Assembly: GCA_009693785.1 (NCBI GenBank)
Contig: SHWP01000031.1
Location: forward strand, 1 to 40,844
Reading direction: 5' to 3'
Length of the DNA: 40,844 bases
Source of the DNA: Rhodospirillaceae bacterium
Lineage (GTDB): Bacteria; Pseudomonadota; Alphaproteobacteria; Rhodospirillales; Rhodospirillaceae
This document shows, piece by piece, positions 33,778-40,844 of the stretch. The translations under genes and the position numbers were made by a program. Below the pieces are notes generated by a model. That model was given only the letters and a program-made list of their open reading frames with translations. It was not told the DNA's origin and ran no database searches. How positions within the stretch are numbered: position 1 is the stretch's first letter; each line of letters begins with the position of its first letter.

Positions 33778-36102
33778 TCAGAACTTCGCGGATGCCCGTA
33801 CGCCAAAGGTCTGAGCTTCTGGCGGCGCCAGAATAATCAAGTTCACGCCTTGAGTTACCGCCGCGTTTGGATTGGCGTTACGCAAGATGTTCGACGGCAC
33901 TTTGTTGTCGAAAATATTCTTTCCATACAACTCAACGCTAAAGGTCTCGTCGGTCACGCCGACTTTAGCGTTAAAGCGATTGGATGGTTTGAGCCATGCC
34001 TTGTTGGCGGCCGTCGCATACTGCTTACCGGTATAAATGTAATCGACATGGAACGTGCTGCTCCAATCGCCAGCGATGGGCTGTTCATACGTCGTGCCCA
34101 ACGTGCCGCTCAAAGCCGGATAGCGCTCCATGCGGTTACCGACAGGATTGAGCACGCCACTGATGGCGACGCACTCGGCGCAAGCAGTCCGGCGGATGCT
34201 GGTCGCGGCCCAATTAAATGTCGCATCGAAGGTCAAATTTTCCGTGGCCCTGAACGTGCTCTCCAGTTCAAGACCCCAAAGGTTCGTCGAACCATTGGCC
34301 AATGTCAGTGTGATGGAAGAGTCTGTGGTTGCGGCCGCCGTCGCACGGTACAAGAAATTCTGGTTGATCTGGCGATCACGCCATTGCCCGTAGTAGACAG
34401 CGGCAAGAATGCGTAAACGTCGATCCATGAAGTCGCCCTTGAGGCCAGCTTCATATGTGCGCAACGTTTCCTCGGGGATCGACAGCGGAACAGACAATTG
34501 AGAGACGATTTGTGCCTGCTGGAACGCCGTCAGCGATAAGAAATTGATGTTGAACGTGCCAGGCCGCGTGCCGCGCGCGAATGAAATGTAAGCGTTGGCG
34601 TTGTCGTCGATCTCATAGTTCAAGATAACGCGAGGCGAGAACGACTTGAATGTATTCTCGGCGACAAAACCGTTGGCGATGCGTTGAATGTGCTTGATCT
34701 TATCCCATTGATAGCGGGCTTCGCCGTTCAACGTCAGCGCGTCGGTGATATCGTAACTTGCCGAGCCAAAGATACCGTCGGTATGCGCGAGATAGTCCGT
34801 GGGAACGGTCAGCGTCGTGAATGGCCCACCAACCGGCGGACGCGACGCGCGTACCTGAAAGAAAATACTTTCAGCGTAATGATTGCCGCCAATCATGAAC
34901 TTGAAGGCCTCGGTCGGAGGCGAGGTCAAGCGAACTTCGCTCGACCAGTTATTGATGTCGTAGGGCAGGTACACAGTGGAATAGTAGCCCGATGGTTCTG
35001 GCGGCCGGTTATAAGTCTCGGTCAATGCGGCCCAGCGGTTGTGATTCCGGCCTGCGGATGCGCTGAGTGTGTAATCGCCCAATGAATAATCGGCGATTAC
35101 GTTGGCTTGGTATTCGCGTCTGTGCAGTCCAAGTTCGGTGATAAAGCCATCCGGTTCGACGACCAGGCCCGAGGTCAGTAACCCCGGTGAAACCGGCGGT
35201 GTTGTATTTTGTGCAATCCGGTTGAGCGGGATCGCGCCGATTCCGCCGCAGATATAGTTCAATCCATTGACCGGGCGGCCATTGCCTCCGGCGTTGCAAT
35301 TATAGTTAGCTTCCGTGAGCGCACCTTGAGCTGAAGGACCGTCTTTATCTGTCCACGCCGTATAAAAAGCCCTGATTTTTAGGTCATCACTCGGGTTTGC
35401 GACGAGATTGAGGGCTCCAGACCAAGTCTTTTGAGCGCCCAATTTACCGACCCGGCCGAAATTGTTGTAACGGCCATCGGTCGAGTAATACCGGGAAGAG
35501 ACACGTGCGGCGAGTTTATCGGCTGCAAGCGGCATTTCCACGTTAGCATTTACTTCGACGGTGCCGTGTGTGGCTGCCGACGCGGTTATGCTTCCGCCGA
35601 ACTCGTTGCCGGGCTCACGGGTCACAAAATTGATTGCACCAGCGAATGTCGCGCGGCCGAAATAGGCGCTCTGCGGGCCTTTTACGATTTCAACACGCTC
35701 AATTTCGGTGAGGCCGGGGATCGCACCACCCGGAATGGGCACGCCATCGACAAACGCCGTTACGCCCGGGCGGTTAGGGGAATCACCAGGGTACATACCG
35801 CGCATCGCGAACGTGTGGAACCCACGGTCATTGCGATTGGCGGCCGAGTTTTCATAGCGAAGGCCGGGCACGAAATCGTTGAGTTGGTTGTAGCTAAATA
35901 TTCCGCGCTGCCCGATTGATTCGGCAGTGATGGCGGATATGGCCACAGGAACCGAGAGCAACGATTCAGATGACTTACGAGCCGTAACGATAATTTCTTC
36001 GATGCCTTGGGCAAACGCATCTGCGAATGGCATCATGAGGCACGCGGTGATCGCCGCCGACGCTAGCAAAGTTGTCTTGTGCAATAAAATTGGATTTTTC
36101 AA
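33778..36102 (-). CDS. TonB-dependent outer-membrane receptor
   Basis: 774 residues. Signal peptide (ending FADAFAQ), TonB box-like EEIIVTARK, plug domain (LNDFVPGLRYENSAANRND; VTAFVDGVPIPGG; IERVEIVKGPQSAYFGRATF; AGAINFVTREPG) and a 22-strand beta-barrel ending in FGVRASAKF with the terminal Phe required for outer-membrane insertion. It takes up a scarce ligand energised by TonB-ExbBD. The ligand is not evident; the plug style is that of the large sphingomonad/caulobacter-type receptor family for organic compounds. No transporter or catabolic genes are adjacent. A 27-bp palindrome upstream suggests a repressor-type control. Confidence 0.92.
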   Translation of the reverse strand: MKNPILLHKTTLLASAAITACLMMPFADAFAQGIEEIIVTARKSSESLLSVPVAISAITAESIGQRGIFSYNQLNDFVPGLRYENSAANRNDRGFHTFAMRGMYPGDSPNRPGVTAFVDGVPIPGGAIPGLTEIERVEIVKGPQSAYFGRATFAGAINFVTREPGNEFGGSITASAATHGTVEVNANVEMPLAADKLAARVSSRYYSTDGRYNNFGRVGKLGAQKTWSGALNLVANPSDDLKIRAFYTAWTDKDGPSAQGALTEANYNCNAGGNGRPVNGLNYICGGIGAIPLNRIAQNTTPPVSPGLLTSGLVVEPDGFITELGLHRREYQANVIADYSLGDYTLSASAGRNHNRWAALTETYNRPPEPSGYYSTVYLPYDINNWSSEVRLTSPPTEAFKFMIGGNHYAESIFFQVRASRPPVGGPFTTLTVPTDYLAHTDGIFGSASYDITDALTLNGEARYQWDKIKHIQRIANGFVAENTFKSFSPRVILNYEIDDNANAYISFARGTRPGTFNINFLSLTAFQQAQIVSQLSVPLSIPEETLRTYEAGLKGDFMDRRLRILAAVYYGQWRDRQINQNFLYRATAAATTDSSITLTLANGSTNLWGLELESTFRATENLTFDATFNWAATSIRRTACAECVAISGVLNPVGNRMERYPALSGTLGTTYEQPIAGDWSSTFHVDYIYTGKQYATAANKAWLKPSNRFNAKVGVTDETFSVELYGKNIFDNKVPSNILRNANPNAAVTQGVNLIILAPPEAQTFGVRASAKF

Positions 36103-36177
36103 AGCGATTCCCCTGGGAGGTCACATCGAGCCGAAAATAGTCTGGGCTGGCTGTGCGTGCCAGGCCCCTAACACCCC

Positions 36178-36204
36178 GTAATATATGTATCATATGTATA
36201 TTAC
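36178..36204. promoter_or_regulatory. 27-bp palindrome upstream of the TonB receptor gene, probable operator
   Basis: Perfect 8-bp arms GTAATATA / TATATTAC around an 11-bp centre that contains CATATG; two overlapping ATATGTAT direct copies occur within it. It is strikingly AT-rich in a G+C-rich genome and lies 76-102 bp before the receptor ATG, where a TetR-, LacI- or GntR-type repressor could act. No regulator gene is adjacent. Confidence 0.5.
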
Positions 36205-36218
36205 AAGCGAAGAGGAAA

Positions 36219-36293
36219 TGGTGCCGGATAAGTGATTCGAACACTTGACCTACCGCTTACAAGGCGGTTGCTCTACCCCTGAGCTAATCCGGC
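36219..36293 (-). tRNA. trnT: tRNA-Thr (anticodon TGT)
   Basis: Reverse strand: acceptor GCCGGAT pairs with ATCCGGC, D arm GCTCAGGGGTAGAGC, anticodon stem ACCGC/GCGGT with loop CTTGTAA (anticodon TGT, reading ACA), T arm GTGTTCGAATCAC region with TTCGAAT, discriminator A, and an encoded CCA (36219-36221). All canonical arms are present. Confidence 0.95.
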
Positions 36294-36375
36294 GACGCCT
36301 ACAATTTAAGGCTCGGCTTCGCGAGTGTGCAGGACCATAAAACCCGCCCCGTCAAAGGGCAAGAGTCCCGCGTCC

Positions 36376-37320
36376 TCAGCCTGCGTCAAGCTGACGGCGA
36401 CGCTCATACAAGGCCACGGCAGCTGCGTTGGAGACGTTTAAACTTTCTGAGGCCGCATTGATCGGTAGTCGCGTGATCTCATCGCAGCTTTCGCGCACCA
36501 GGCGGCGCAAGCCTTCGCCTTCAGTGCCCAGCACGAAGGCTACGCGTCCTTTCAAGTCCACCGACGACAATAATTTCTCCCCATCGGCTTCTAGCCCGAC
36601 CACCCAGAATTGTTTGTCCTTCAGAATTTCGATGGCGCGGGCGAGGTTGGTGATTTGCACGAACGAAATGCGGTCCAAGGCCCCCGAGGCAGATTTCGCC
36701 AGCGCGCCTGTCTCGGCCGCCGCGCGCCGTTCAAGTGTGACGACTGCTGCCGCGTCAAAGGCCGCCGCAGAGCGCAAGATGGCGCCAACGTTGTGGGGGT
36801 CACTGACCTGGTCGAGCATCACCACGCAATAGCTATCGCGGTTTTCAGCCATCGCGATGATGTCTTCCAAGTGGTGGTCGATAGGCCGGGTCAGCATCGC
36901 AACCCCCTGATGCACGGCCTGCTCGCCAACGATGTTCTCGATTTCTTTGCGGGAAGAGGCATGAACGCGATTAAGCACGCCTTGTGGAACGGTCGAATCT
37001 TCGCGTAGGCGCTCGACGGCTTCGGGTGTAGCCAGCAGCCGCAAGACGCGACGCTCTTGATTGGCAAGGGCTGCGGCCACGGCATGATGCCCGTAAAGCC
37101 AGACTTCGCCTGAGGCAACCGGTGGCCGCTCGCGTTTAGGCTCGTTGCTGTGATGGCGCTCCTGCTTGGGTAGATTTTTGGGTGGATTATGATGATGGCG
37201 CTCGCCTCTCGGCTCGCTTTTTCCACCAAGCTCGCGTCTCGGCTTGCGCTGGGCCGACTCGCTTTTGGCATCGCGAGGACCATTGGGCCGGTCGCGACCG
37301 TGCCGCATATTCGATTTCAT
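36376..37320 (-). CDS. rlmB: 23S rRNA 2'-O-methyltransferase RlmB (TrmH/SpoU family)
   Basis: 314 residues. The first 70 are a disordered, strongly basic, His/Lys/Arg/Pro-rich extension; next come the substrate-binding subdomain (GEVWLYGHHAVAAALANQ) and the knotted SPOUT domain with motifs LDQVSDPHNVGAILRSA, FVLGTEGEGL and LPINAASESLNVSNAAAV. RlmB methylates the 2'-O of G2251 in 23S rRNA; related TrmH enzymes act on tRNA. GGAGAG precedes the ATG. It is flanked by tRNA-Thr downstream and tRNA-Tyr upstream, the common alphaproteobacterial arrangement. Confidence 0.9.
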   Translation of the reverse strand: MKSNMRHGRDRPNGPRDAKSESAQRKPRRELGGKSEPRGERHHHNPPKNLPKQERHHSNEPKRERPPVASGEVWLYGHHAVAAALANQERRVLRLLATPEAVERLREDSTVPQGVLNRVHASSRKEIENIVGEQAVHQGVAMLTRPIDHHLEDIIAMAENRDSYCVVMLDQVSDPHNVGAILRSAAAFDAAAVVTLERRAAAETGALAKSASGALDRISFVQITNLARAIEILKDKQFWVVGLEADGEKLLSSVDLKGRVAFVLGTEGEGLRRLVRESCDEITRLPINAASESLNVSNAAAVALYERRRQLDAG

Positions 37321-37466
37321 GAACGCTCTCCACTGTGTGGGTGGGGCGTAAACTGCCTGTTTGACGTTGACAAGCCAGGCTATCCCCCCTATCCCCCTTG
37401 CCGCGCGAGAAGGCCTCCACGCCCTTGGTTTTCCTGGGTTTTGTTAGGGAATACGGGGGGCTAAAT

Positions 37467-37553
37467 GGAGGGGTGGCCGAGCGGTCAATGGCAGCAGACT
37501 GTAAATCTGCCGACTTCACGTCTACGAAGGTTCGAATCCTTCCCCCTCCACCA
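37467..37553 (+). tRNA. trnY: tRNA-Tyr (anticodon GTA)
   Basis: Acceptor GGAGGGG pairs with CCCCTCC; D arm, anticodon stem around loop CTGTAAA (anticodon GTA), a long variable arm (class II, as bacterial Tyr), T arm GGTTCGAATCC, discriminator A and encoded CCA at 37551-37553. A T run follows (TTTTTTA), which may terminate transcription. Confidence 0.95.
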
Positions 37554-38007
37554 TTTTTTAAAGTGCGCTTTCTCGCGTTTTTAACCTGTCAAGTCGCGTA
37601 CTACAGCCCCATAAAAACGTGCAAAATCAAAAACATGCATAAACGCGAAAAAATGTTGCGTGTTTTCAATATGGTTAACAGAGGGGGTATTTTTCGTAAC
37701 TAGCAACGCCGTTGCTACTTTTTGATTTTGAAAACTAGCAACGGCTCTTTAGTGGGGAAGGACTGTTGCTGGTGTCGTTGCTGCTTTTAGCCCGCATTTC
37801 CCAGATGGCTCCACTAATTGATGCGGATTGACGCTGATTCACCCGCCGGGTTCGCCATCAGCCTCGCCTCCAGATGCGTACAATACATTGATTCTTGTGG
37901 CAGAATCTGAGAACGCGCCCTTGCGGCTTGATTGCAATATACCAAGACGATGCAACCACGCGGACGGTGGCGACGTTACTACAATGTCAATTTTGGAGGT
38001 TTTGCTC
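37554..38007. other. Intergenic region with short GCAACG palindromes
   Basis: A 454-bp gap between tRNA-Tyr and the Gly-rich secreted protein gene. Between about 37,700 and 37,785 it holds a cluster of GCAACG/CGTTGC motifs: a near-perfect palindrome AGCAACGCCGTTGCT, then ACTAGCAACGGC and CGTTGCTGC. They could be a protein-binding array or a hairpin. No gene or RNA family is recognised. Frames open through the tRNA are not credible. Confidence 0.5.
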
Positions 38008-39060
38008 ATGCGTAGAACATCACTTATCACCGCGTTAAGTGCGGTAATCATCTTTGCTGCGACTATTCCATCGATGGCTGCGGGACGCGGCGTTGGTGCC
38101 CAAGGTAGCGACCAAGGCGCCATCCATGGTCAAGGTCTCGGCGTCGGCGGCACGCCCCCAGGTCAGGGAACTGCGAATATCGGCGTTGGCGCGTCAGGCA
38201 AGGGCCAAGGGACGGTCCACGGTCGTGGCGTCGGTGTCGGCGGCACGCCCCCAGGTCAGGGGACGGCAGAAGAGAAAGACGGGGGCGACGAGGACGAAGA
38301 CGGCGGCGGGAACGCGCTGGGCAAGACCGTGGCGATCGGCGGCTTGAGAATTGAGGGTTATGAATCCCATCTGCGGTTCTCGAATTTTGGCAAAACCTCC
38401 GGTTCAGCTCACGTGATGGTGCTGAACAGCCAAACCGGCGCCGAACTGACAAGTTGGAGTAGCAGCGCTATCGCGGGGCATGGCGCTCTGGAAATCCCGT
38501 TTGCAGACATTCTGGGTGGAGTTAAAGTCCCGGCAAGCGATGGCGGCACAGCGGTTTCTCTGACCGCTGCAATCATGGGCGACTTCAAAGGCCATGTGCA
38601 GCATGTTGCATGGATGGCCGGGCCGGGGGTGCTCAGTAATCTCACAGCGTGCGAGCGCCTTGAGACTCCCAAGGCCGCATTGGGTTACGTGGCTGGACCG
38701 GGACGTTCGGACGTCACGGGCATGATCCGTCTTCTTAACACCGGCACGCAAACCGGCGCTGTGACCCTGACGCTGCGTGACGCCGCCACGGGCAAAACGC
38801 TGGGTACATGGATGTCGCCGGACTTAGCGCCCATGGGCGCCTGGGAAGGCAGCGTGATCGCCATTGCCTCGGAAGCTTCACCGGCAGTGCCGGTGGATGC
38901 TGACGCTCTTACGGTCACTCTCAATTCTCCGACAAAGCACGTTGCCCTTTCCTACTTGGAAACCGCTGCAGCCCGCGCTCTCACGGACCTGGCGGCACTG
39001 CCCAACGATCTGGTAAGCGTTGGGTTAGGCATCAGAAAAACCCGCTTCGAACTGCATTAA
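38008..39060 (+). CDS. Secreted protein with glycine-rich repeats, unknown function
   Basis: 350 residues from ATG 38008, chosen for GGAGG eight bases upstream and a clear signal peptide (RRTSLITALSAVIIFAATI, cleavage after SMAA). A glycine-rich region of about 60 residues with a 31-residue repeat (GLGVGGTPPGQGTA twice) is followed by an acidic stretch (EEKDGGDEDEDGGG) and two related beta-rich modules (ESHLRFSNFGKTSGSAHVMVL; VTGMIRLLNTGTQTGAVTLTL) that look like tandem Ig-like or surface-protein domains. Extracellular or outer-membrane-associated. The downstream TolC channel could export it, but it has its own Sec leader. No family is recognised. Confidence 0.65.
   Translation: MRRTSLITALSAVIIFAATIPSMAAGRGVGAQGSDQGAIHGQGLGVGGTPPGQGTANIGVGASGKGQGTVHGRGVGVGGTPPGQGTAEEKDGGDEDEDGGGNALGKTVAIGGLRIEGYESHLRFSNFGKTSGSAHVMVLNSQTGAELTSWSSSAIAGHGALEIPFADILGGVKVPASDGGTAVSLTAAIMGDFKGHVQHVAWMAGPGVLSNLTACERLETPKAALGYVAGPGRSDVTGMIRLLNTGTQTGAVTLTLRDAATGKTLGTWMSPDLAPMGAWEGSVIAIASEASPAVPVDADALTVTLNSPTKHVALSYLETAAARALTDLAALPNDLVSVGLGIRKTRFELH
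38143..38261 (+). repeat. Direct repeat within the Gly-rich region
   Basis: A 26-bp exact repeat coding GGTPPGQG lies at 38143-38168 and again at 38236-38261, 93 bp (31 codons) apart. The spacing in whole codons keeps the frame, so the copy number could vary by slippage or recombination without breaking the protein. Confidence 0.8.
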
Positions 39061-39225
39061 CCCTATCTAAGTGTCACATATGGTTACTTAAATTGGGTAG
39101 ATGAAACTCTGGCGTTCAGTTAGAGATGCGCCAACAATGGTTTGCGCAACGAACCAGCGGTCTTATATGGCTGGCGCAAACGGGCCCTGCTTCGGGCCGG
39201 TGGAATTCAAGAAATGGGGTGTCCG

Positions 39226-40656
39226 ATGAACGGACGTCGTGGAATGTTTTCAAATTCTTTCAAGGCCTTGCTTTTGGCCGGTGCGGCGGTGGTGTTGGCC
39301 ACTGGCCCAACCCAGGCCGAAACCCTGCAAGAAGCACTGGGCCTGGCCTACCAAAACAACCCGACGTTGTTGGCCGCGCGCGCGCAGTTACGCGCGGTCG
39401 ATGAAACCGTGCCCATTGCCCTCTCGGGTTGGCGGCCGTCGTTGAGCGTCAACGCCAACGTGGCGCGCACACGTTCGGAGACTCAGATTATTCGCGGCAC
39501 TAACTCTGGCGCTGTGTTTTCAGCCGGTACCACGCTGCGAACCTCGCAAACCGCCGTGGCGCAATTGCGCCAACCCTTGTTCCGCGGCTTTGAAACTGTC
39601 GCGGGGACCAGCCAGGCCAAGTCGCAAGTCATGGCCCAGCGCGCCCGCTTGCAGGCGAGCGAAGCCCAGGTGCTGTTAGACGCGGCCTCGTCATATTTGG
39701 ATGTGCTGCGCGATCAGGCCGTGGTGGAACTGCAACGCAACAACGTGCAAGTGCTCACCCGCCAATTTGAGGCCACCAACGACCGCTTCCGTGTCGGCGA
39801 AATTACCCGCACCGACGTGGCCCAGGCCGAGGCGCGCCTCGCGGGGTCGAAGTCACAACTGATCCAAGCCGAAGGCGATTTACAAAAATCCCGTGCGGCC
39901 TATGCCAATTCCGTCGGCAAACCGCCCGAAACCCTGAGCTCGCCGCCGCCGGCCATGGGCCTGCCAAATAGTGTGGAAGAGGCCATCGAGACTGCCATTA
40001 AAACTAACCCTGCGTTTGTCGCCGCCGACTACATTGCCCAGGCCGCCCAAGACGGCATTGATGTGAGCCGCTCGGACTTGTTGCCGACCATCGACCTTGA
40101 AGCCCAGTTCCAAAAGGGTTGGGATACAGTGGCCGATAAATCCCGCGCAGAAACCGCTCTGGCGCGTGCAGTGCTTACGGTGCCGCTGTATCAGCAAGGG
40201 GCTGAGTACGCGCGCTTGCGTCAGGCCAAGCACACCGCCGGGCAACGCCGCCTTGAGGCCGATCAGGCCCGCCAGGATGCGCGCGAGAATGCGACGTCTG
40301 GTTTCGAGAATTATCAGGCGGCCACGGCCAGCATCGTCTCGCTGAAGTCGCAGATCGCCGCTTCGGAGATCGCGTTGGAAGGCGTGCAACGGGAAGCCGA
40401 AGTGGGCTCGCGTACGGTGCTTGATGTGCTGGACGCCGAGCAGGAACTGTTGAACGCGCGCGTTAATTTGGTCCGGGCGCAACGCACCCAGGTGGTCGCG
40501 TCATACCAATTATTGGCGGCCATGGGCCGGCTTACGGGCCAATCGATCGGGCTGCAGGTCGAGCTTTATGACCCGGCGGCACACTATCAAGACGTGCAAT
40601 ACCAGGTCTTTGGCTCGTCCACCGCCGCCGATAACGATGCCAAGCGGGGCCAATAG
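39226..40656 (+). CDS. tolC: TolC-family outer-membrane efflux/type I secretion channel
   Basis: 476 residues from ATG 39226 (frame open to 39142). Signal peptide (LLLAGAAVVLATGPTQA) and the two OEP repeats of TolC: AETLQEALGLAYQNNPTLLA, AQLRQPLFRGFETVAGTSQAK, RFRVGEITRTDVAQAEARLA; then SVEEAIETAIKTNPAFVAAD, LTVPLYQQGAEYARLRQAK and REAEVGSRTVLDVLDAEQEL. Mostly alpha-helical coiled coil forming the trans-periplasmic tunnel of type I secretion or RND pumps. No inner-membrane pump genes are adjacent in the window. Confidence 0.92.
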   Translation: MNGRRGMFSNSFKALLLAGAAVVLATGPTQAETLQEALGLAYQNNPTLLAARAQLRAVDETVPIALSGWRPSLSVNANVARTRSETQIIRGTNSGAVFSAGTTLRTSQTAVAQLRQPLFRGFETVAGTSQAKSQVMAQRARLQASEAQVLLDAASSYLDVLRDQAVVELQRNNVQVLTRQFEATNDRFRVGEITRTDVAQAEARLAGSKSQLIQAEGDLQKSRAAYANSVGKPPETLSSPPPAMGLPNSVEEAIETAIKTNPAFVAADYIAQAAQDGIDVSRSDLLPTIDLEAQFQKGWDTVADKSRAETALARAVLTVPLYQQGAEYARLRQAKHTAGQRRLEADQARQDARENATSGFENYQAATASIVSLKSQIAASEIALEGVQREAEVGSRTVLDVLDAEQELLNARVNLVRAQRTQVVASYQLLAAMGRLTGQSIGLQVELYDPAAHYQDVQYQVFGSSTAADNDAKRGQ

Positions 40657-40844
40657 AAATACGGTCCTAAACGTTCATTTTGGCCCCGGAAAGCCCTTAA
40701 CCGACATTCCCCGGATGAACCCCGGCTTCAGGCAACATGGTAGGCGTAAGGGCCGCCTATTACAACTTCGGGGGTACTTTCCTGGATTTTCCGCCAAGTC
40801 CCTTCTGAACGCAGACTTCTCAGCCCGCCGATACCCCTGTTTCC
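40657..40844. other. Right-hand window edge, no gene supported
   Basis: About 190 bp after the TolC-family gene. Short ATG-initiated frames stop within a few codons. It probably contains the promoter or leader of the next gene outside the window. Nothing else is seen. Confidence 0.5.

Noticed and set aside
37398..37703. Open frame running through tRNA-Tyr
   Set aside because: Overlaps a complete tRNA; the peptide is simply translated tRNA sequence.
38100..38261. Regularly spaced repeats considered as a CRISPR array
   Set aside because: Only two full copies, in frame, within a secreted coding sequence; no spacer structure or cas genes.
40736..40812. Short ATG frame after the TolC-family gene
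   Set aside because: Ends after about 25 codons, no ribosome site, no recognisable product.

Overview
The window looks like a chromosomal segment of an alphaproteobacterium (order not resolvable by eye). The reasons are an aa3-type cytochrome c oxidase locus in the alphaproteobacterial order ctaC-ctaD-ctaG(Cox11)-ctaE-DUF983, a ChrR-type anti-sigma gene, a cytoplasmic SoeABC-type sulfite dehydrogenase, a mitochondrial-fission ELM1 homologue, the order tRNA-Thr / rlmB / tRNA-Tyr, and high G+C with many TTG leucine codons. All identifications are by eye from sequence motifs; no database search was run.

Layout. 1-148: end of an IS3-like element cut by the window edge. 228-4040: Tat-type DUF1838 protein, ELM1-like protein, and a hydroxypyruvate-isomerase-like / glutathione-transferase pair, with REP-like palindromes between them. 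4063-7830: hybrid PAS histidine kinase (minus) and a second GST gene with a frameshift near its start. 7849-9426: small unknown protein plus a methyltransferase with a Tat-like leader. 9588-15558 (all minus): a probable operon running RidA > rhodanese > universal stress protein > soeA > soeB > soeC, i.e. sulfite oxidation feeding the quinone pool with sulfur-handling accessory genes. 15641-18978: His-rich VOC protein, then two divergent ammonium transporters in tandem without a P-II gene. 18991-26872: respiratory block, with ctaC, ctaD, ctaG, ctaE and DUF983 on minus and, divergently, a tiny membrane protein, a DUF420/CtaM-like protein, a heme-copper-oxidase-like protein lacking the Cu(B) His-His pair, and ctaB (heme O synthase). 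26940-30585: two secreted NTF2-like paralogues, a DUF2237 protein, an orphan ABC solute-binding protein and a small exported protein.

30671-32764 carries the clearest lesion. A DUF1365 / FAD-oxidoreductase pair (minus) meets an ECF sigma / ChrR pair (plus) head to head. The 5' parts of both facing genes are missing, so only the C-terminal part of the oxidoreductase and sigma region 4 remain, abutting at about 31,905. The anti-sigma gene is intact but has no visible sigma partner. 32791-36204 holds an OmpR-family regulator and a TonB-dependent receptor with palindromic sites. 36219-37553 has tRNA-Thr(TGT), rlmB and tRNA-Tyr(GTA). 38008-40656 has a secreted protein with glycine-rich repeats and a TolC-family outer-membrane channel.

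Most unusual points: the rpoE/FAD-oxidoreductase deletion junction, the degenerate heme-copper-oxidase-like protein in an oxidase-assembly operon, an in-frame repeat insertion in the ELM1 gene, and REP elements whose stems differ while their flanks are conserved.
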